DNA of 64,000 nt. Origin: Pagrus major. Its lineage: Eukaryota; Chordata; Actinopteri; Spariformes; Sparidae. This document shows, piece after piece, positions 47,265 through 59,620 of this stretch (its first letter is position 1; each line of letters opens with the position of its first letter). The notes under the pieces were generated by a model. That model was given only the letters and a program-made list of their open reading frames with translations. It searched no databases and was not told where the DNA came from. The DNA is taken from positions 21,705,749 through 21,769,748 of the forward strand of contig NC_133237.1 of assembly GCF_040436345.1 (NCBI RefSeq), read 5' to 3'. The translations under genes were made by a program, and so were the position numbers.

Positions 47265-47380
47265 TGGGGCACTCTGGATAGAAAGCACTGTATCGTTCCT
47301 GACTCGGTGTGTGAATGGGTGAAAGTGGCTCTAAGTGGTCGACGGACTCAAAAAGTGCCGTATAAATGCAGTCCATTCAT
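47265..47380 (+). mobile_element. SINE 3' half (tRNA-derived teleost SINE)
   Basis: It contains 'gtgtgtgaatgggtgaa', 'ctctaagtggtcgacg' and 'gccgtataaatgcagtccat'. This is the conserved 3' tail of the SINE family also present at 54823-55177. No promoter boxes remain, so it is 5'-truncated. Confidence 0.7.
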
Positions 47381-48814
47381 CTGGCACTGAATTCCCTCAC
47401 GGATAGATGAGATTGATTAAAATTTCGGAGACATCAACCTTGTTTGTGTCTCTCTTCACTGTGACTCATCCTCAATCAACATCAAGAGAACCTCTTTACT
47501 TTTAAAGTACAGCTCGCCATTAAACAAGATGACAATTTCTCAAAATACAAAAGCCTGAAAGTGCACGCCGGCAGCGCTAAAGACGTCACAAAGATGTAAC
47601 ACGTCAGAAGCTCCAATATGACTCTATTTATGTCAGAAATTGCCATGAATAGATGATGTGTTTTTGGCTGAAAGCGAAAGTCTCTCAACTGAGATAGATT
47701 TCTGTTCTCGAATGTAACAGACAATTCCTCGGAGTGGAGAGGAGAGCGGCTGAAACACCTGCTGCCAGTGGCTCGGGCCACTTATATTTATATTTGAAGG
47801 CCACAAATCGCTGCAGTGTTACATCATTAAATGGCAGCAAACTTCACTTTAAAAGTGACCCACTTTCCCATTGCGTCACTGTGACAGCAGCAGCAGATTT
47901 ATCTGGCATCACCATTAAATTAAGCTTTTCAGTTTACAGGTACTCTGGGGAGTTTTTGAACACTTGGAGGATATGGAGCAATTTGTTTGTATCTTGTGTG
48001 TGCAGGTGTGTCTTATGTCACCATGTGCATTTTGTTCTCTGTCGCTGCTTGGTTAAGTTTAGGGAACAATATTTTTTTCATATTTTTCTGGTCTTGAATG
48101 TAAACACTGCAGGATTTAAAATGTCTAAGAAGGCATTTAACACGTTTTTTTTAGATCTTAATGAAACACACAATGCATGTTCATGATAAAGCATGGAAAC
48201 TCAGTGCTTCATCTTACATCAACTGTGTTGTGTTGGAGTCTTGTTCGAATGCCAGCCTGTCAAGTTCAGGTTGGCGAGCCAAGCCAGAATGTAGTTCATG
48301 AAAATAACTAAATTTAAACACATTAGTTTGTTTGTTTGAAAGAAAACTCTGCACTGCACCTTTAAATTGAAACTGACAGCCTTTCTTGTGACTAAACATG
48401 TTAAGTATTCCCTGGACACATCTGGCAAAACATCAGCAGCCAATTAAAAACGGGGTCTCACTCTTGTCTTATTAATGCGTGTTGTGACTCCACTGGGGCT
48501 TAATTGGATAAAGAAATCTTCTGGAGTGTGCATGCTTGTCAACTTCTTCAATTTATTTTCAAAAGTTGCAAAGATAACTTGTCATTAAACGCCGTCTCAG
48601 TGAGCCACTTTGTCATTGTATCATTACTGACCAGCAGTGCATGAGCCCATGCTGATGCTGGATTGGGAAATGCAATTGCACAGCAGTATTCTCAACTGAT
48701 GTGATTAAAGATTTCCACCCAGCTGATGTGGGAACACAGTCGAAGGTTCTGGATAGTGATTAAAATTTGTTTGACACGTGCATCTTCTTTCTTCTTCTAT
48801 TTCAGACCTACAAA

Positions 48815-51800
48815 ATGTCTGACTTTGAGGATTTCAGCAAGCTGGGAGGACAAGCGAATGTGTCCGAGAGCTACCAGCTGAACCCCACCAGCGTGATCGT
48901 GTCGGTGGTCTTCTCCCTCATCTTCCTGCTGGGCACCATCGGCAACAGCCTGGTGCTCGCCGTGCTCCTGCGCAGCGGCCAGGTCGGATACAACACCACC
49001 AATCTGTTCATACTCAACCTGAGCGTGGCCGACTTCTTCTTCATCATCTTCTGCGTCCCTTTCCAAGCCACCATCTACTCCTTGGAGGGCTGGGTGTTCG
49101 GCTCCTTCATGTGCAAAGTGGTGCACTTCTTCATCAACCTCACCATGTACGCCAGCAGCTTCACGCTGGCTGCTGTCTCCGTCGACAGGTTTGTTCATCG
49201 TTATGTTGTAGAGAAATTACTTTATTGTGCACATAATCACACTGTAGTGTATTATACAACACAGGGAGCACGAATTTCCCCCTACCTACCCGGTCCATGT
49301 GACATTCAAAACATCCAGCCACGATTTTCAAACGGCCTTGGAGTAATTATTGTTATGAAAAGAGAGAACGAGGGGCACTGAAGGCCACATTTCCCATAAA
49401 GCCCTCTTCTCCCTTCTGTTTGTAAATGTTGCAGCAGTGATTATTTCCATTATCAATTAATCCACTAATTATTTTTGCATGTGTAGTTAGTGCAGTCCAA
49501 ACCCCCACACATATTCAGCTTACAATGATACAAGATAGAGATATTTACATCTGAGAAGCTGGAAACAAGCAATGTGTGACATTTTCACTTGATAATTCAC
49601 AACATGATAATTAACGTTCTGTGGTTTGACTTATTGATTAGCGGGTATCTCTTTCGCTTTGCTTTATAAAAAAACCCATCATTAATAAATGGTAAATTTA
49701 TAGTTAATGAAATGTTTGCTTATAGTTATTTCACTGTTAGCAAACAATGAAACACTTTATAAACGAATTAATAAACCTTTTTTTACTGTAAAGTTACAAC
49801 TGATGTTTATAACACTTTGTAAATGATTAATAAATACTGTGTACTTAAACGTTATTTGGATGGCCATTATAAAGTTGCAGTTGTTTCGTTCATAAACCTT
49901 TGCAATTGCTTAATAAATGTTTATAAAACATTTTGTTGTTTGTTAACAGCGAAATAAGTATTTACTGAGGTTTAACCCACTACAAATTAGCCATGTACTA
50001 ATGATGGTTATTATAAAGTGTCACCCGTTCAAATTACAGACCACTCCCTCAAATCACACACATGTATGCACTACCTGTTTTGTCAAATCTATTATGTAAT
50101 ACCTGCCTACTTGTACATGGATTGAGCTTTAGCTTTTGAAAACAATATTGTGTTATCTCTGAAAAAGACAACAGATTTCTTTTCTTCAGTGTTAAAACTG
50201 CTGTCCTCCACAAGAAAAAAGGCAAAAGAGAACAAATGAATGCAAGATTTATTCAAGGGCACTTATCAATTAATTTGAGGGAATGAATTAAGACTTTCGA
50301 GAGTGTGTATCAGTGAATAGAGGGAAGGAAATCCGCGCACACAAACTAGTAATTTAAGAGAAGAGTTTACTGGAGTCACTTTCCTGCCGTCTTGTGCCTT
50401 AAAGTAATGCAGCAGAGTCGTTAGTGGACCCACAACATTAAACGCAGTGCAGATTCTGCCAACACTGAATAATAATGAATGCAGGATGTATCAAGAAAGT
50501 CTTTAATTAGTTAACACTGATATATCATTTATTAATATATGTTAATTCACAGTTACTTTATACTTTTTGTAACCCGTTAATGTCCACAGGGAGATATTAT
50601 AAATTCCTTAACTAAAGCAATAGCCGAGTTAATCCATTTTCTTAACATCCCTTCTTTTTTAGTCGTTAGTCAACCACAAAGTATCATTAGAGCCTCTGTT
50701 TCCCTTGTGGTTTTTTTTCTTTTAATATTAAATTATAACACTTTAAGAGTTAACTTTGTCAACCAATTAAGGCATGATAAATATCTGTTTAATCACGTCT
50801 TCATCAACACATCCTCACACTCAAATGACTGAATAGGTCGATTGCCAGTGACTCCCAAAACGTCGTGTATCACCTTTCCCAACACAACATGACCGAGTAA
50901 CTTCACTACATTAATACGTTCAAATAACTGATGCTTCTCTTTCACACTGCACATGAACAGCAGTCTCCCGGCTGAAAGTCCTGTGCTTGTTTGACCAAAC
51001 ATCCATTCCCTCCTCCTATGCAGACCTTCCTTCATACTACTTTGCTTGACTCCCTCACTTGTTGCCATGATAACAACTACGGTCACTGGAGGCTGCCGCC
51101 TAACAGGCGTCATAATCAGCTGATTTCACAGATTTTTTCTCTGATGAGGATGGCCTGGTCTTGACAGTTTTGCGACAAAATGTATGTTTCCGCTTCTAAA
51201 ATCTGTATTTTTAGTGGGTTAATGGTTAAAAAACAGGAATTCAAGAATTCATCCTGCAGTCATACATCATGAGTCAATGAATCAATAACACATGCATAAC
51301 TTAAGTATGTTTTGTATTTCCGAATATAACGTCTTCTCTCCAAGTACTCTCAGTGATGGTGTCTGTTAATGGGAATCATATTTACATCTCATTAGTGTGA
51401 ACAGGTTTTATAAAACAACAGAGTATCGAGCCTTAAAAAATCATTAAGGGTGGCCGTGAGGAAGCTTTTATCCAAGTCCGCACTTTGTTTCTTCACGCTA
51501 TGAATTCTTTTATTTAATTGATTACAAAGAGCATTGATCACAGACTCATTTGACCCGGCTGTATCTGTAATTGAATTTCTGATGAGAATCGTGCATTATC
51601 CCTGGCTGAAAGTGACGTCCCCCTCAGAGTGAGCGCTCAACCCTGTTGTTGGGCAACACTGTCAGCTCAGTCAATATGGACAGAGTCAGTGTTCAGCTGC
51701 ACTCTGCAGCCGACACACTCTGCTCACACTGGCTGTGTTTACACTACAGAGGATTGAATAGTTTTTACAGCCTGCCAGCCAGACGTTTCCTGCTCGGTCT

Positions 51801-54669
51801 GTCAAAGAGCAGGAACATCGGACTTGTGAGGTTAATGAATTTCTGCTGTTTTCTTCCTCGGTTCCTGTGTAACAAGTGGGCAGGTTATAGTTACACTTTG
51901 GACCAAGAAACCCAGCAGGAATTAAATCACAGTTCAGCCTGAATGAGCAGCAGCAGCACACACACACACACACGCACAGCCTTTTGATCGAGAGTCAGTC
52001 TTTGCTGCTGCAGTGTGCCGCCCACACACTCACATTTACTGTGATTTTATGCCAGAGAAATATTGATATGAAAATGACTCCACATAAAACAAAACAATTA
52101 CGCATCGCTGTTCTAATGAGGGATTTACACTTGAGAACTTGTAGTTATCTGTTTAGGCTGCAGTTTTAAATATCAACCCAGTCTCTCTAATCTATGTTCA
52201 AACAACACGTCTCAAACTGTGTGCAGTGCAGACACCAGTCCTTCCCATTTTTGTGGAGAGCAGATGGGAGACATGGTTAACATCGTGAAACACTCATAGA
52301 TGATAATTTTGATTAAATAAGAAGTGTATTTACTGGTGTAGCTGGAGCTGTAAGGCAGTACATACTGTAGCTCCTCAGTTTAAGTGGGTACGCACTCTAT
52401 TATACTGTTGGAAAGCTACGATTCTTGTGATTCGATTCATGCAAACCATTAAAAGATACAACCACAACAGCAGGCCAGCCAACCAACAACCAATTGCTTA
52501 TGAAGTTTTGACAACTCACCGATGCAGGTCTTCCACTGGTCCAATAAAATCTGACAAAAACAGTCCTGTTGTACTCTCAAAGGTCCAGTCGATCGAATGA
52601 AGTAGAATATTTAGTCCAAAACACAGTAATACATCCATAAATAGTGACAAACAGCAATCGCGTACTTCCACTAATTTGCTTCATATTATATAACATGACT
52701 GCAGTCTTAGCTTTTGATTGACACCTCATTTGACCCAATATGCCCTGACTGAAGCCAACAACAGCCAACGAGCGTCCACAGGTTGGGTTTTCTAAGCCCT
52801 GAACTTGAGCAAGAAATGTGTTGTGAAAACTCTTGGGAAACAACCCAATATGGTCACTGTTACGTCTATGCAGACATTTGGGGAAAATGACTCAGACAGT
52901 ATCTGGGTTGAGTCAGTTCTTTGTGAATTGAGGGATATTTTGAAATGTATTCGAGACTAAATTTAATTCAGTGTGGTGATTCTGTATTTCATCCAACATG
53001 TTTCTCAGACTGCTTTTCAACATTTTAACTGGCTTCCGATTCAGCGCAACATGATTACGAATTGAAACAAAAACACAAAAATCATTAACAGACTGATCAG
53101 GTTTAGCACATATGTGATGTCTGGGTCGTAATTGTCTGAGCCACTCAGCCTCCAGATGTGACAAGTAGGTTCAAGGTATCCTTTTTCCTTTCATGCCCCA
53201 CATAAATGTCTTAAGCCCCATTTCAGTAAGGCTTCAAAGACCAGAGACAGGCTGCTGCTTCTTCTGATTCTGGAGAGCCAGCTGAAGTGTCCTGTAACGT
53301 GTGGATAGGAAGGACATGGATTTACAGCTTAATCAGAATCCCTGCCTCGGGTTAACAGTGGCTGCAGTACCTCACAGACACCCTTCCCCTCAGAGGACAG
53401 CTCATAAAGCAGCATGTTGAATATGAGTACAGATGATGAGGAGGCAATAACACACGAGAAGGAATGTGTTGTCAGGTTATTGAAGGAGAGCCATAAAAAC
53501 ATCATGCTCTTTTTTTCATGATACCATGCGATGCACGATGGGATTTGTGCCTCTAACACCTACCTGCACAGCACAAGGTACAAACATGTTCTCTGCTATT
53601 GTCATGCTGACGCATGAAGGATCGGGTCCTGCTGAATATCCAGCATTATAACAACAACATAAAACCCACCAGCGGATGTGGTGTGAATGTTTATCATCCA
53701 AAACAGAGCCCTTCAGTGTGAGCCATGACGCTTGCAGCACTGAGTGTGGAGGTGGCAGCTTCTCTGGGTGGATGTTCCCTCCATGTGATCAAATTGTTGG
53801 TGGTGAAGCCACCGAAATCACCTGTCGTGTCCTCTTCACTGATGCTCTCTGTATTTTATTACATTAAATTGATACTATGTGAATGTATTGTTTTGTGTCT
53901 TTGTAGGTATCTGGCCATCCGTTACCCGCTGCGCTCCAGAGAGCTCCGGACCCCGTGTAACGCAGTGGTTGCCATGGTGGTCATCTGGGGTCTGTCCCTG
54001 GTCTTTGCGGGTCCTTATCTCAGCTACTACGACCTGATCGACTACGCCAACAGTACTGTGTGTATCCCTGGCTGGGAGGAGCAGGACCGGAAGGTGCTGG
54101 ACACGTGCACCTTCATGTTTGGCTACGTCATCCCCGTGCTGATCGTGAGTCTCTCGTACACTCGGACCATCAAGTACCTGTGGACGGCAGTCGACCCTCT
54201 GGACGGCATGTCAGAATCCAAGAGGGCCAAACGCAAAGTCACCAAAATGATCATCATCGTCACCGTGCTTTTCTGCATATGCTGGCTGCCGTATCATGTG
54301 GTGATCTTGTGTTACCTGTACGGAGACTTCCCTTTCAATCAGACCACGTATGCCTTCAGGCTTCTCTCTCACTGCATGGCCTACGCCAACTCCTGTGTCA
54401 ACCCCATCGTGTACGCTCTGGTGTCCAAGCACTTTCGCAAAGGCTTCAAGAAAGTGTTCAGCTGCATCCTCAGTAAAAAAGGCAGAAATAAGGTTCACGT
54501 GGTTCATGTAGCCAACACTGTGCCAGGGTTTGAAGCAGGCTCCACAGAGGTGTCGCAGATGAACGAGGAGAACGTGCGACAGAACGAATGTGAAATGATT
54601 AACAGGCCGATGCCAGAGCCAAGAGAAGCCACGGTGACACTGAATTTGCCCTTTCAGCGGCAGACTTGA
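48815..54669 (+). CDS. galr2: galr2-type galanin receptor (class A GPCR)
   Basis: There are two coding exons, 48815..49188 and 53907..54669, giving 378 residues. The 4.7-kb intron splits the Arg codon of the DRY motif (residues 124-126), the conserved GALR2/3-type intron position. Seven hydrophobic segments are present. Other landmarks are Cys100 (start of TM3) pairing with Cys177 (ECL2), CWLPYH (250-255, TM6) and NPIVY (290-294, TM7). N-glycosylation sequons lie at Asn15 (NVS) and Asn173 (NST), and a Cys after helix 8 (about 310) may be palmitoylated. Segments such as [30 protein letters not shown] and [20 protein letters not shown] are near-identical to human GALR2. The start ATG is 9 nt after a good acceptor (48805), so a 5' UTR exon lies upstream. 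The ligands are galanin and, in fish, spexin. Paralogue a or b is unresolved. Confidence 0.95.
49662..50020. mobile_element. Foldback (palindromic) MITE in the galr2 intron
   Basis: The left half ('ctttataaa...cccatcattaataaatgg...tatttcactgttagcaaaca') and the reverse complement of the right half ('cactttataataaccatcattagtacatgg...tatttcgctgttaacaaaca') align over roughly 110 bp with scattered mismatches. 'gtttataa' and 'ttaataaa' modules recur in the middle. This layout, ending in 'ttataaagtg', is typical of abundant teleost foldback MITEs. Confidence 0.7.
50800..50910 (+). repeat. Dispersed repeat, copy B (pairs with 35.9 kb)
   Basis: It carries the same ordered blocks as 35890-36000 ('caacacatcctca', 'tcgattgccagtgactcccaaaa' split by one base, 'ccaacacaacatgacc'). 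It lies in the galr2 intron. Confidence 0.55.
51951..51973. repeat. (CA)n microsatellite in the galr2 intron
   Basis: About 9 CA units after a short (AGC)n. Confidence 0.9.
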
Positions 54670-54822
54670 CAAGTGATTCAGCTCTGCTGAGAACAGATTG
54701 CCTTATGTGAAAGACATTGCAGCAATTATTTTAAAAAAATGTGCAAGCTTCTCATCATGATATTCACACTTTTGGTGGCAAAGGATCCGAGCACAAAAAT
54801 ATGTTTCAACATGGTGGCTGTG

Positions 54823-55177
54823 GCTCAGGACCTAAAGTGGGTCGTCCAGTAACATGTCCACTAATCGGAAGGTCGGCGTTCGATCCCTGGATCCCTCAGC
54901 TGCAGGTCGAGGTAGCCTCTGGCAAGATGCCGAACCCCAAATTTCTCCTGATAGCCGTTGCATTGGTTTGTGAGTGTGTGTGGATGGCTGAGCATAAAAC
55001 GGGGCGCTTTGGATAGCAAGCGCTGTATCACTTCTGATGAGCAGGTCAGTCTGATGAGCAGCTGGGCCATCGGTGTATGAATGTATGTATGTGTGGGTGA
55101 ATGTGACGAGGGTTGTAAAGCTCTTTGAGAAGTCGATAGAATAGAAAAGCGCAGTGCAAGTCTGTTTATCATTACAG
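54823..55177 (+). mobile_element. tRNA-derived SINE, nearly full length
   Basis: It has an A-box-like 'gtggctcagga' start and a B-box 'gcgttcgatccc' at 54876-54887. The family body follows ('gatgccgaaccccaaat', 'ggcgctttggatagcaagcg'). The conserved tail is 'gtaaagctctttgagaag', then 'tagaatagaaaagcgc'. Pol III boxes plus this tail identify a common teleost SINE group (AFC/V-SINE-like). The tail matches 47265-47380. Confidence 0.8.
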
Positions 55178-55249
55178 ATCGGTGTATAGAGTCCACAAGC
55201 AAACATGTGTGCTTCAGCCAGATATTACTTTTACTATTACAGAATGCTC

Positions 55250-55560
55250 CACTATCAGATACACACTCGATCAAAAAGGTTTATATTTACTAAAAGTGAA
55301 AAAATTCTCAGTATTTCCCGTTTCCACCATTTGCCTTAACCATGGCTTGCACTTTGGTGTTTATTTAACTTCTCTTCAGCATTTGAGAATCTGCGTTATC
55401 CCAGCACTTTTTAAGAGCAGCACAGAATGTGTCTCGTCGTCTTACAGCATGTTTCACCTTCTCAAACGGTCCCAAAGATGTTCAAAGGTCTGCAGCTGTG
55501 GAGTGAGGGCAACTCCAGAGCACCACTTGCTCTTTGTTCGATGCGGGTCAGTGTCCTGCT
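55250..55560 (-). pseudogene. Tc1/mariner-like transposase C-terminal remnant
   Basis: On the minus strand a frame reads TFEHLWDRLRR. After a frameshift and stops it continues AVRRRDTFCAALKKCWDN and then VQAMVKANGGNGKY before a stop. This follows the end of Tc1-type transposases (HLWD..L.R, then a Trp-containing helix, then A.GG.TKY-stop). It is frameshifted, carries internal stops and lacks the catalytic N-terminal parts, so it is dead. It lies antisense in the galr2 3' UTR. Confidence 0.6.
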
Positions 55561-57295
55561 CAGAAAGTCTGAGGGGAAAGTGGTGCTTCTCCTCCTGTCC
55601 ACCCTGTGCCGGTCAACACAACACCACAGTAACTCTCCGCACCATGTGTGACCGTATCTATGTTCTGCTACTGTTTTTTTGGGGGTCTATAAGTTTTTCT
55701 AACTGCTGCAGGACATTAATATAATCTGTTTCTTTTGTATCTTGCATGCAGATGCTGTTCTGTCCTGTCAAGATATTCATGTTTTCACTGGTATATTTGA
55801 ATTACATTTTATGACAACTCTCAGAAAAGCATATGCAGTTATTAAAATCTCAAAATTTGTATTGGTACCTGGTGTAGCAGACTTAAGAGGAGGACTCAAG
55901 TCTTTTTGGACCCGACCAGACAACCTGTCGTTGCTTTTACTTGTATTCCACAATGATTGTATTCATGGCATGTTTCTCTTTGGTGTAAAATATTAATATA
56001 TTTGAAGTTAATATGTTTATCAATGAGTGCACTTAAGCATTTGTGAATTGTGCTTTTTTTAATGTGTGTATTTTGTGTATTTAAAATTCTCAATGCTGTG
56101 AACACTTTCAGTTTGTTTCTCCAGATGAAAGCAGATCTTCAGTATCTCTCTCTGTCTCGCTGTGAGCTTGTGTCCTACCTCAGAGCTGTAAAAAGACAAA
56201 TCTTAGTTGTGTTCTCTTCAGTTGTGTAAGATGTAATTTTCCTCTTCAGAGAATAATCCCCACACAGAACATTTACCCTTCGCACTGAACAGTTTTTCCT
56301 CCAGTGTGTTTACTGTGATTTTGCCCTTTCCTCTACAGTATGTACTTAAGTGTCTCTCTGTTCGTTTGGTTTCTTTACGTAACAGCCTGTAGATTTGAAG
56401 GTTGTATATATATTTAAAAAGATATTTATCAAAATGTTTTAGCACACAATGTATTTGAATGACCAAATAAAATATTTTCTGCCGTGGAGGTTTGATTCGA
56501 CTGAAAACGTGCACGAAAATCAAATAAAAGATATTTTAGCTCATATTTTATTATCATACATAAGCCCTTGCTAAAAAACTGCGAAGAGATGTCTGTTTCT
56601 GGCTTCCTCACTCTGAGCATTTGCCGGCTTTGCCATTAACGCTCTCGATTGCACAAATGAAGGAGCCCTTTAACTTCTAATAAATGTAATTTTAAAGTAC
56701 TTTCATGCCACAGCTGCACTCTGTACAGTGTCTCAATAATTGTTTGCTCTGCTCGTCACGGCACCCGTGGACACACAAATTGAGATGGCCTCACAAAGCG
56801 CACGTAATATTAAGTAAGTAATATTGCTAGTGCTGTCGAGCGTATAGGTCAGCAAACAGAAAACCAATTAGCTCACTGAATATTTTTAGCTCGTACGGCG
56901 CTCTTGATTATTTACCTGCGTTGGTTCTTATATTGACTTTTATAGCAGCTTTTATCAGCTTTAATAGAGCAAAGGCAGCTGATTATTCAGTATTGAGTGT
57001 AGAAATAGTGCAGAAGAGTATACACAGTTGAAAATGTCTGACTTTAACCGTTAGCTAGCAAGCTACCTAGCTGTAGTAATCATGAAGGAGGCAAAGACAG
57101 ACTGTTTTTGTAAAGCGACACACAGTCGGTGTGTAAATGGCTCAACAAAACATTTTGAATCATTACAACCAATGTTTCTAACCTTAACCTCAGGCGTTTT
57201 TGTTTTTTTTCCTTCTTTTGATTCTATAGAGTGCAGCTTTTGCACACCTTAAGGTCGACAGGTGTGTAGGAGAACACCGAAGGCCGACAACATCA

Positions 57296-57356
57296 GGAAA
57301 AAGACTCCGAAATACCAAAACGTTGTGAAGTGGACAGTGTGCGGGAGTCTTTTTCC
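57296..57356. repeat. Short perfect inverted repeat
   Basis: Arms 'ggaaaaagactcc' and 'ggagtctttttcc' (13 bp, no mismatch) are separated by 35 bp. It is followed by another pyrimidine-rich 'cctcttcttgagtct' that partly repeats the arm. It could be a transposon terminus or chance. Confidence 0.6.
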
Positions 57357-59445
57357 TCTTCTTGAGTCTAAAAAGATGAATTCATGACCACATTGTTAAG
57401 GACGATGATTCACAATGTCGACATAATTGTGCAATTATGGCCTCTCCGGCCTTCCGTAGCTCTGACAGCAGATGACATAAAGAGACGCACTGACCCGCGC
57501 CGACTACATCTCCATTATCAGAGAAGTTAAATGTACTGCCACTGATGGAACAAAGCTTTTACTGTAGCACACATCTCACACTTAGCTAACTGTGCATCTA
57601 CAAAGTGGGGTCAGAGTGGGTAGTTCTTGTGAATGTTAAAGCCTTATGTGATGCAGCTGCGGAAATTGGGCCTGTTAGATGGAAATGTACACTTACATCA
57701 CACAAACCTTGACAGGGTTCATGTAGGTGCTGCGGTTTCGGTGGAAGCATGCTGAAATTACTCTGAGGTTGTTCAGATTATAGTGCGGTTTGAGGTCAGT
57801 CTGTAAAAATAGGAGATGTGAAGATGCTGCTTTACGGTCGGACATTGCCGTCTTACGAACACATACATACAAACAGGAGGGAGGATTTGGATCAAAGGTA
57901 GAGATGTGTCAAGACTTCATAGAGCTCTTTGCAGTTAGAAAAACAGCTCTGCCTTCAAGGCACCAAAGGGAAATGAGATTTCTATGTATAGTTACATTCG
58001 GCTGATTATTCCACCCAATGTGGTACTGAAATAGGCTGCAAGTAGCTACGTAAGTAGCCAGAGCAGCGCAAAGACAAGATAAACTAACAATCTATACCTC
58101 ACAAGGACGATGTGAGAAACCTTGGAGGACACAATTGAAGGAATGATCACACCTCGGCAAGATTCGAGCTGTAGATGGTTGAGGCACTGATGAATGTTCA
58201 TAGTATCAAGATTCGCAGCACAACAATGGCTCTCTCCAAATGAAAAACATAATATCTGAGGTGATAATTGACCAGGAGAGACAAGCAGCTATTATCAAGT
58301 GCACTTAATGAGAGTCAGTGTGTGACATTTTCAGCGTGTGCTTCGCCTTCTTCTGATGACAGAACCAACACAGACACAGAGAAACCAATCCAACCAGTTC
58401 AGTGTTTTGCCATCAGATGAGGATCAGATCAGGTGGGTTCATCTTGACATTATGTGCATCTCAGGGTGGCTGTGCACCAGCCTCTTGTTTGCCATATTGT
58501 ATCAAACCAGGCTATCTATTACGAACTAAAAGGCAAACAAGTGTCCTTTATATCCTCTCTGCCTCCTCTCTGCCGAGGTTACAAACTCATGCCCCTTTGG
58601 ATCAGAGGAGCAGATGAATGCAGCGAGTGGTGTTTACAGGCGAGTCGGCATGCTGCAGAGTGAGCTCATCAACAGGAACATCAAGGAACGACGTGTAGCA
58701 GGAAGAAGTCATACAGTGTCAGAGAGGTGTGAAATAATTGGGTCAAAACACCTGCAGTGCAAGATTTAAATGTAGCCGTCTAAAAAAAGGTTATTTATTT
58801 GTTTTAACTCCAACAAGGTGCTTGAAGGCATCGACTAAACAGCTCGTTCATGTCACCAAAAGAGGTTGTTTTTTATTTTCTAATATGAACCGCCTAGTAA
58901 ATCATCAGTCCAGTCTGAGCCTGTGGGTTGAGATCACAACTAACACATCATGGCAGCAGCCGCAGCCTTAATTGTGCCAAACATCCTGTTTTCATTTTAG
59001 CAGCTCTCCCAAGTATGCAGCGTTGATTAGCTTGTGTCACTGAGTCAAGGTAAGGGCGGGCTATCTCTGCAGGAAATTGATTATTTATTCCAAATCAATA
59101 TGTTAACACCCAGTGGAGGAGAGAGGCGTGTGTGGGGCTACATTCCTCCATTCAGCAGGATTTCACAGCCCTGTTCTCCTCATAAAACCTGTTCAGTTTT
59201 TTGTTTTTCCACGATTCATCCTCTGGATCATCCGACGTGCTTGTCCAAATGGTTTTGGTGGACGAATCTCTGAGATGAGCAGCCCATCACCAGTAACCTG
59301 AGAGTGCCCTCTTCAGTCTGTGACGTAACACTGCAGCTCTGCTTGGCTTCAAAACAACAAAAAGATGCTGCACATACAGAACGCAGCACTCAGGGCACCC
59401 ATTAAAAATTCATTCGCACAAAGACAGATAGCACAAACAAGTCAT

Positions 59446-59620
59446 CCGCCAAGGACGTTATGTTTCCACCTGTTGGATGGTTTGTCAGCAGGATGACACA
59501 AACACTACAGGACAGATTTCCACAAAACTTGGATGGAGGATGGTCCCATTAACTTTTGGTGTGGATACAGATAAAGGGACGGTCCAGGAATTATTTCTCA
59601 CTTTCTTTAACATTTTGTTA
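59446..59620 (+). repeat. Dispersed repeat, copy 2 ('gccaaggacgttatgtttcc' family)
   Basis: This is a longer copy of the repeat at 35106. It adds the blocks 'aacttggatggaggatgg', 'cccattaacttttggtg' and 'gataaagggacggtccagga', all characteristic of this family. Confidence 0.7.

Larger units (their letters stand above)
28391..48805. other. 20-kb gene-poor interval between zfand2a and galr2
   Basis: No exon of a known family was recognised. Frames are short and mostly AT-rich. Contents include dispersed repeats at 35.1, 35.9 and 47.0 kb, a MITE end at 37.8-38.0 kb, a (CCT)n tract at 44.2 kb and a SINE 3' half at 47.3 kb. AT-rich enhancer-like patches lie at about 32.74-32.96, 33.40-33.55, 36.88-37.60 and 44.69-45.20 kb. 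CTCF-like motifs sit at 29142..29157 and 33786..33800, both in plus orientation. Confidence 0.55.
54670..56490 (+). other. galr2: galr2 3' UTR (predicted)
   Basis: The first canonical AATAAA after the stop is at 56466..56471, with a second at 56523..56528. If these are used, the 3' UTR is about 1.8 kb and contains a SINE and a Tc1-like fragment. A variant ATTAAA near 55839 could give a shorter form. Confidence 0.45.

Noticed and set aside
48797-49198. 133-codon minus-strand frame
   Set aside because: Antisense shadow of galr2 exon 1.
49189-49381. galr2 exon 1 frame continuing past the donor
   Set aside because: Protein similarity stops exactly at the DRY split codon and resumes at 53907; the extension is intron.
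54871-54890. Possible tRNA gene from a B-box match
   Set aside because: No cloverleaf; the box belongs to the SINE head.
55182-55724. 180-codon plus-strand frame
   Set aside because: Antisense of the Tc1-like transposase remnant.
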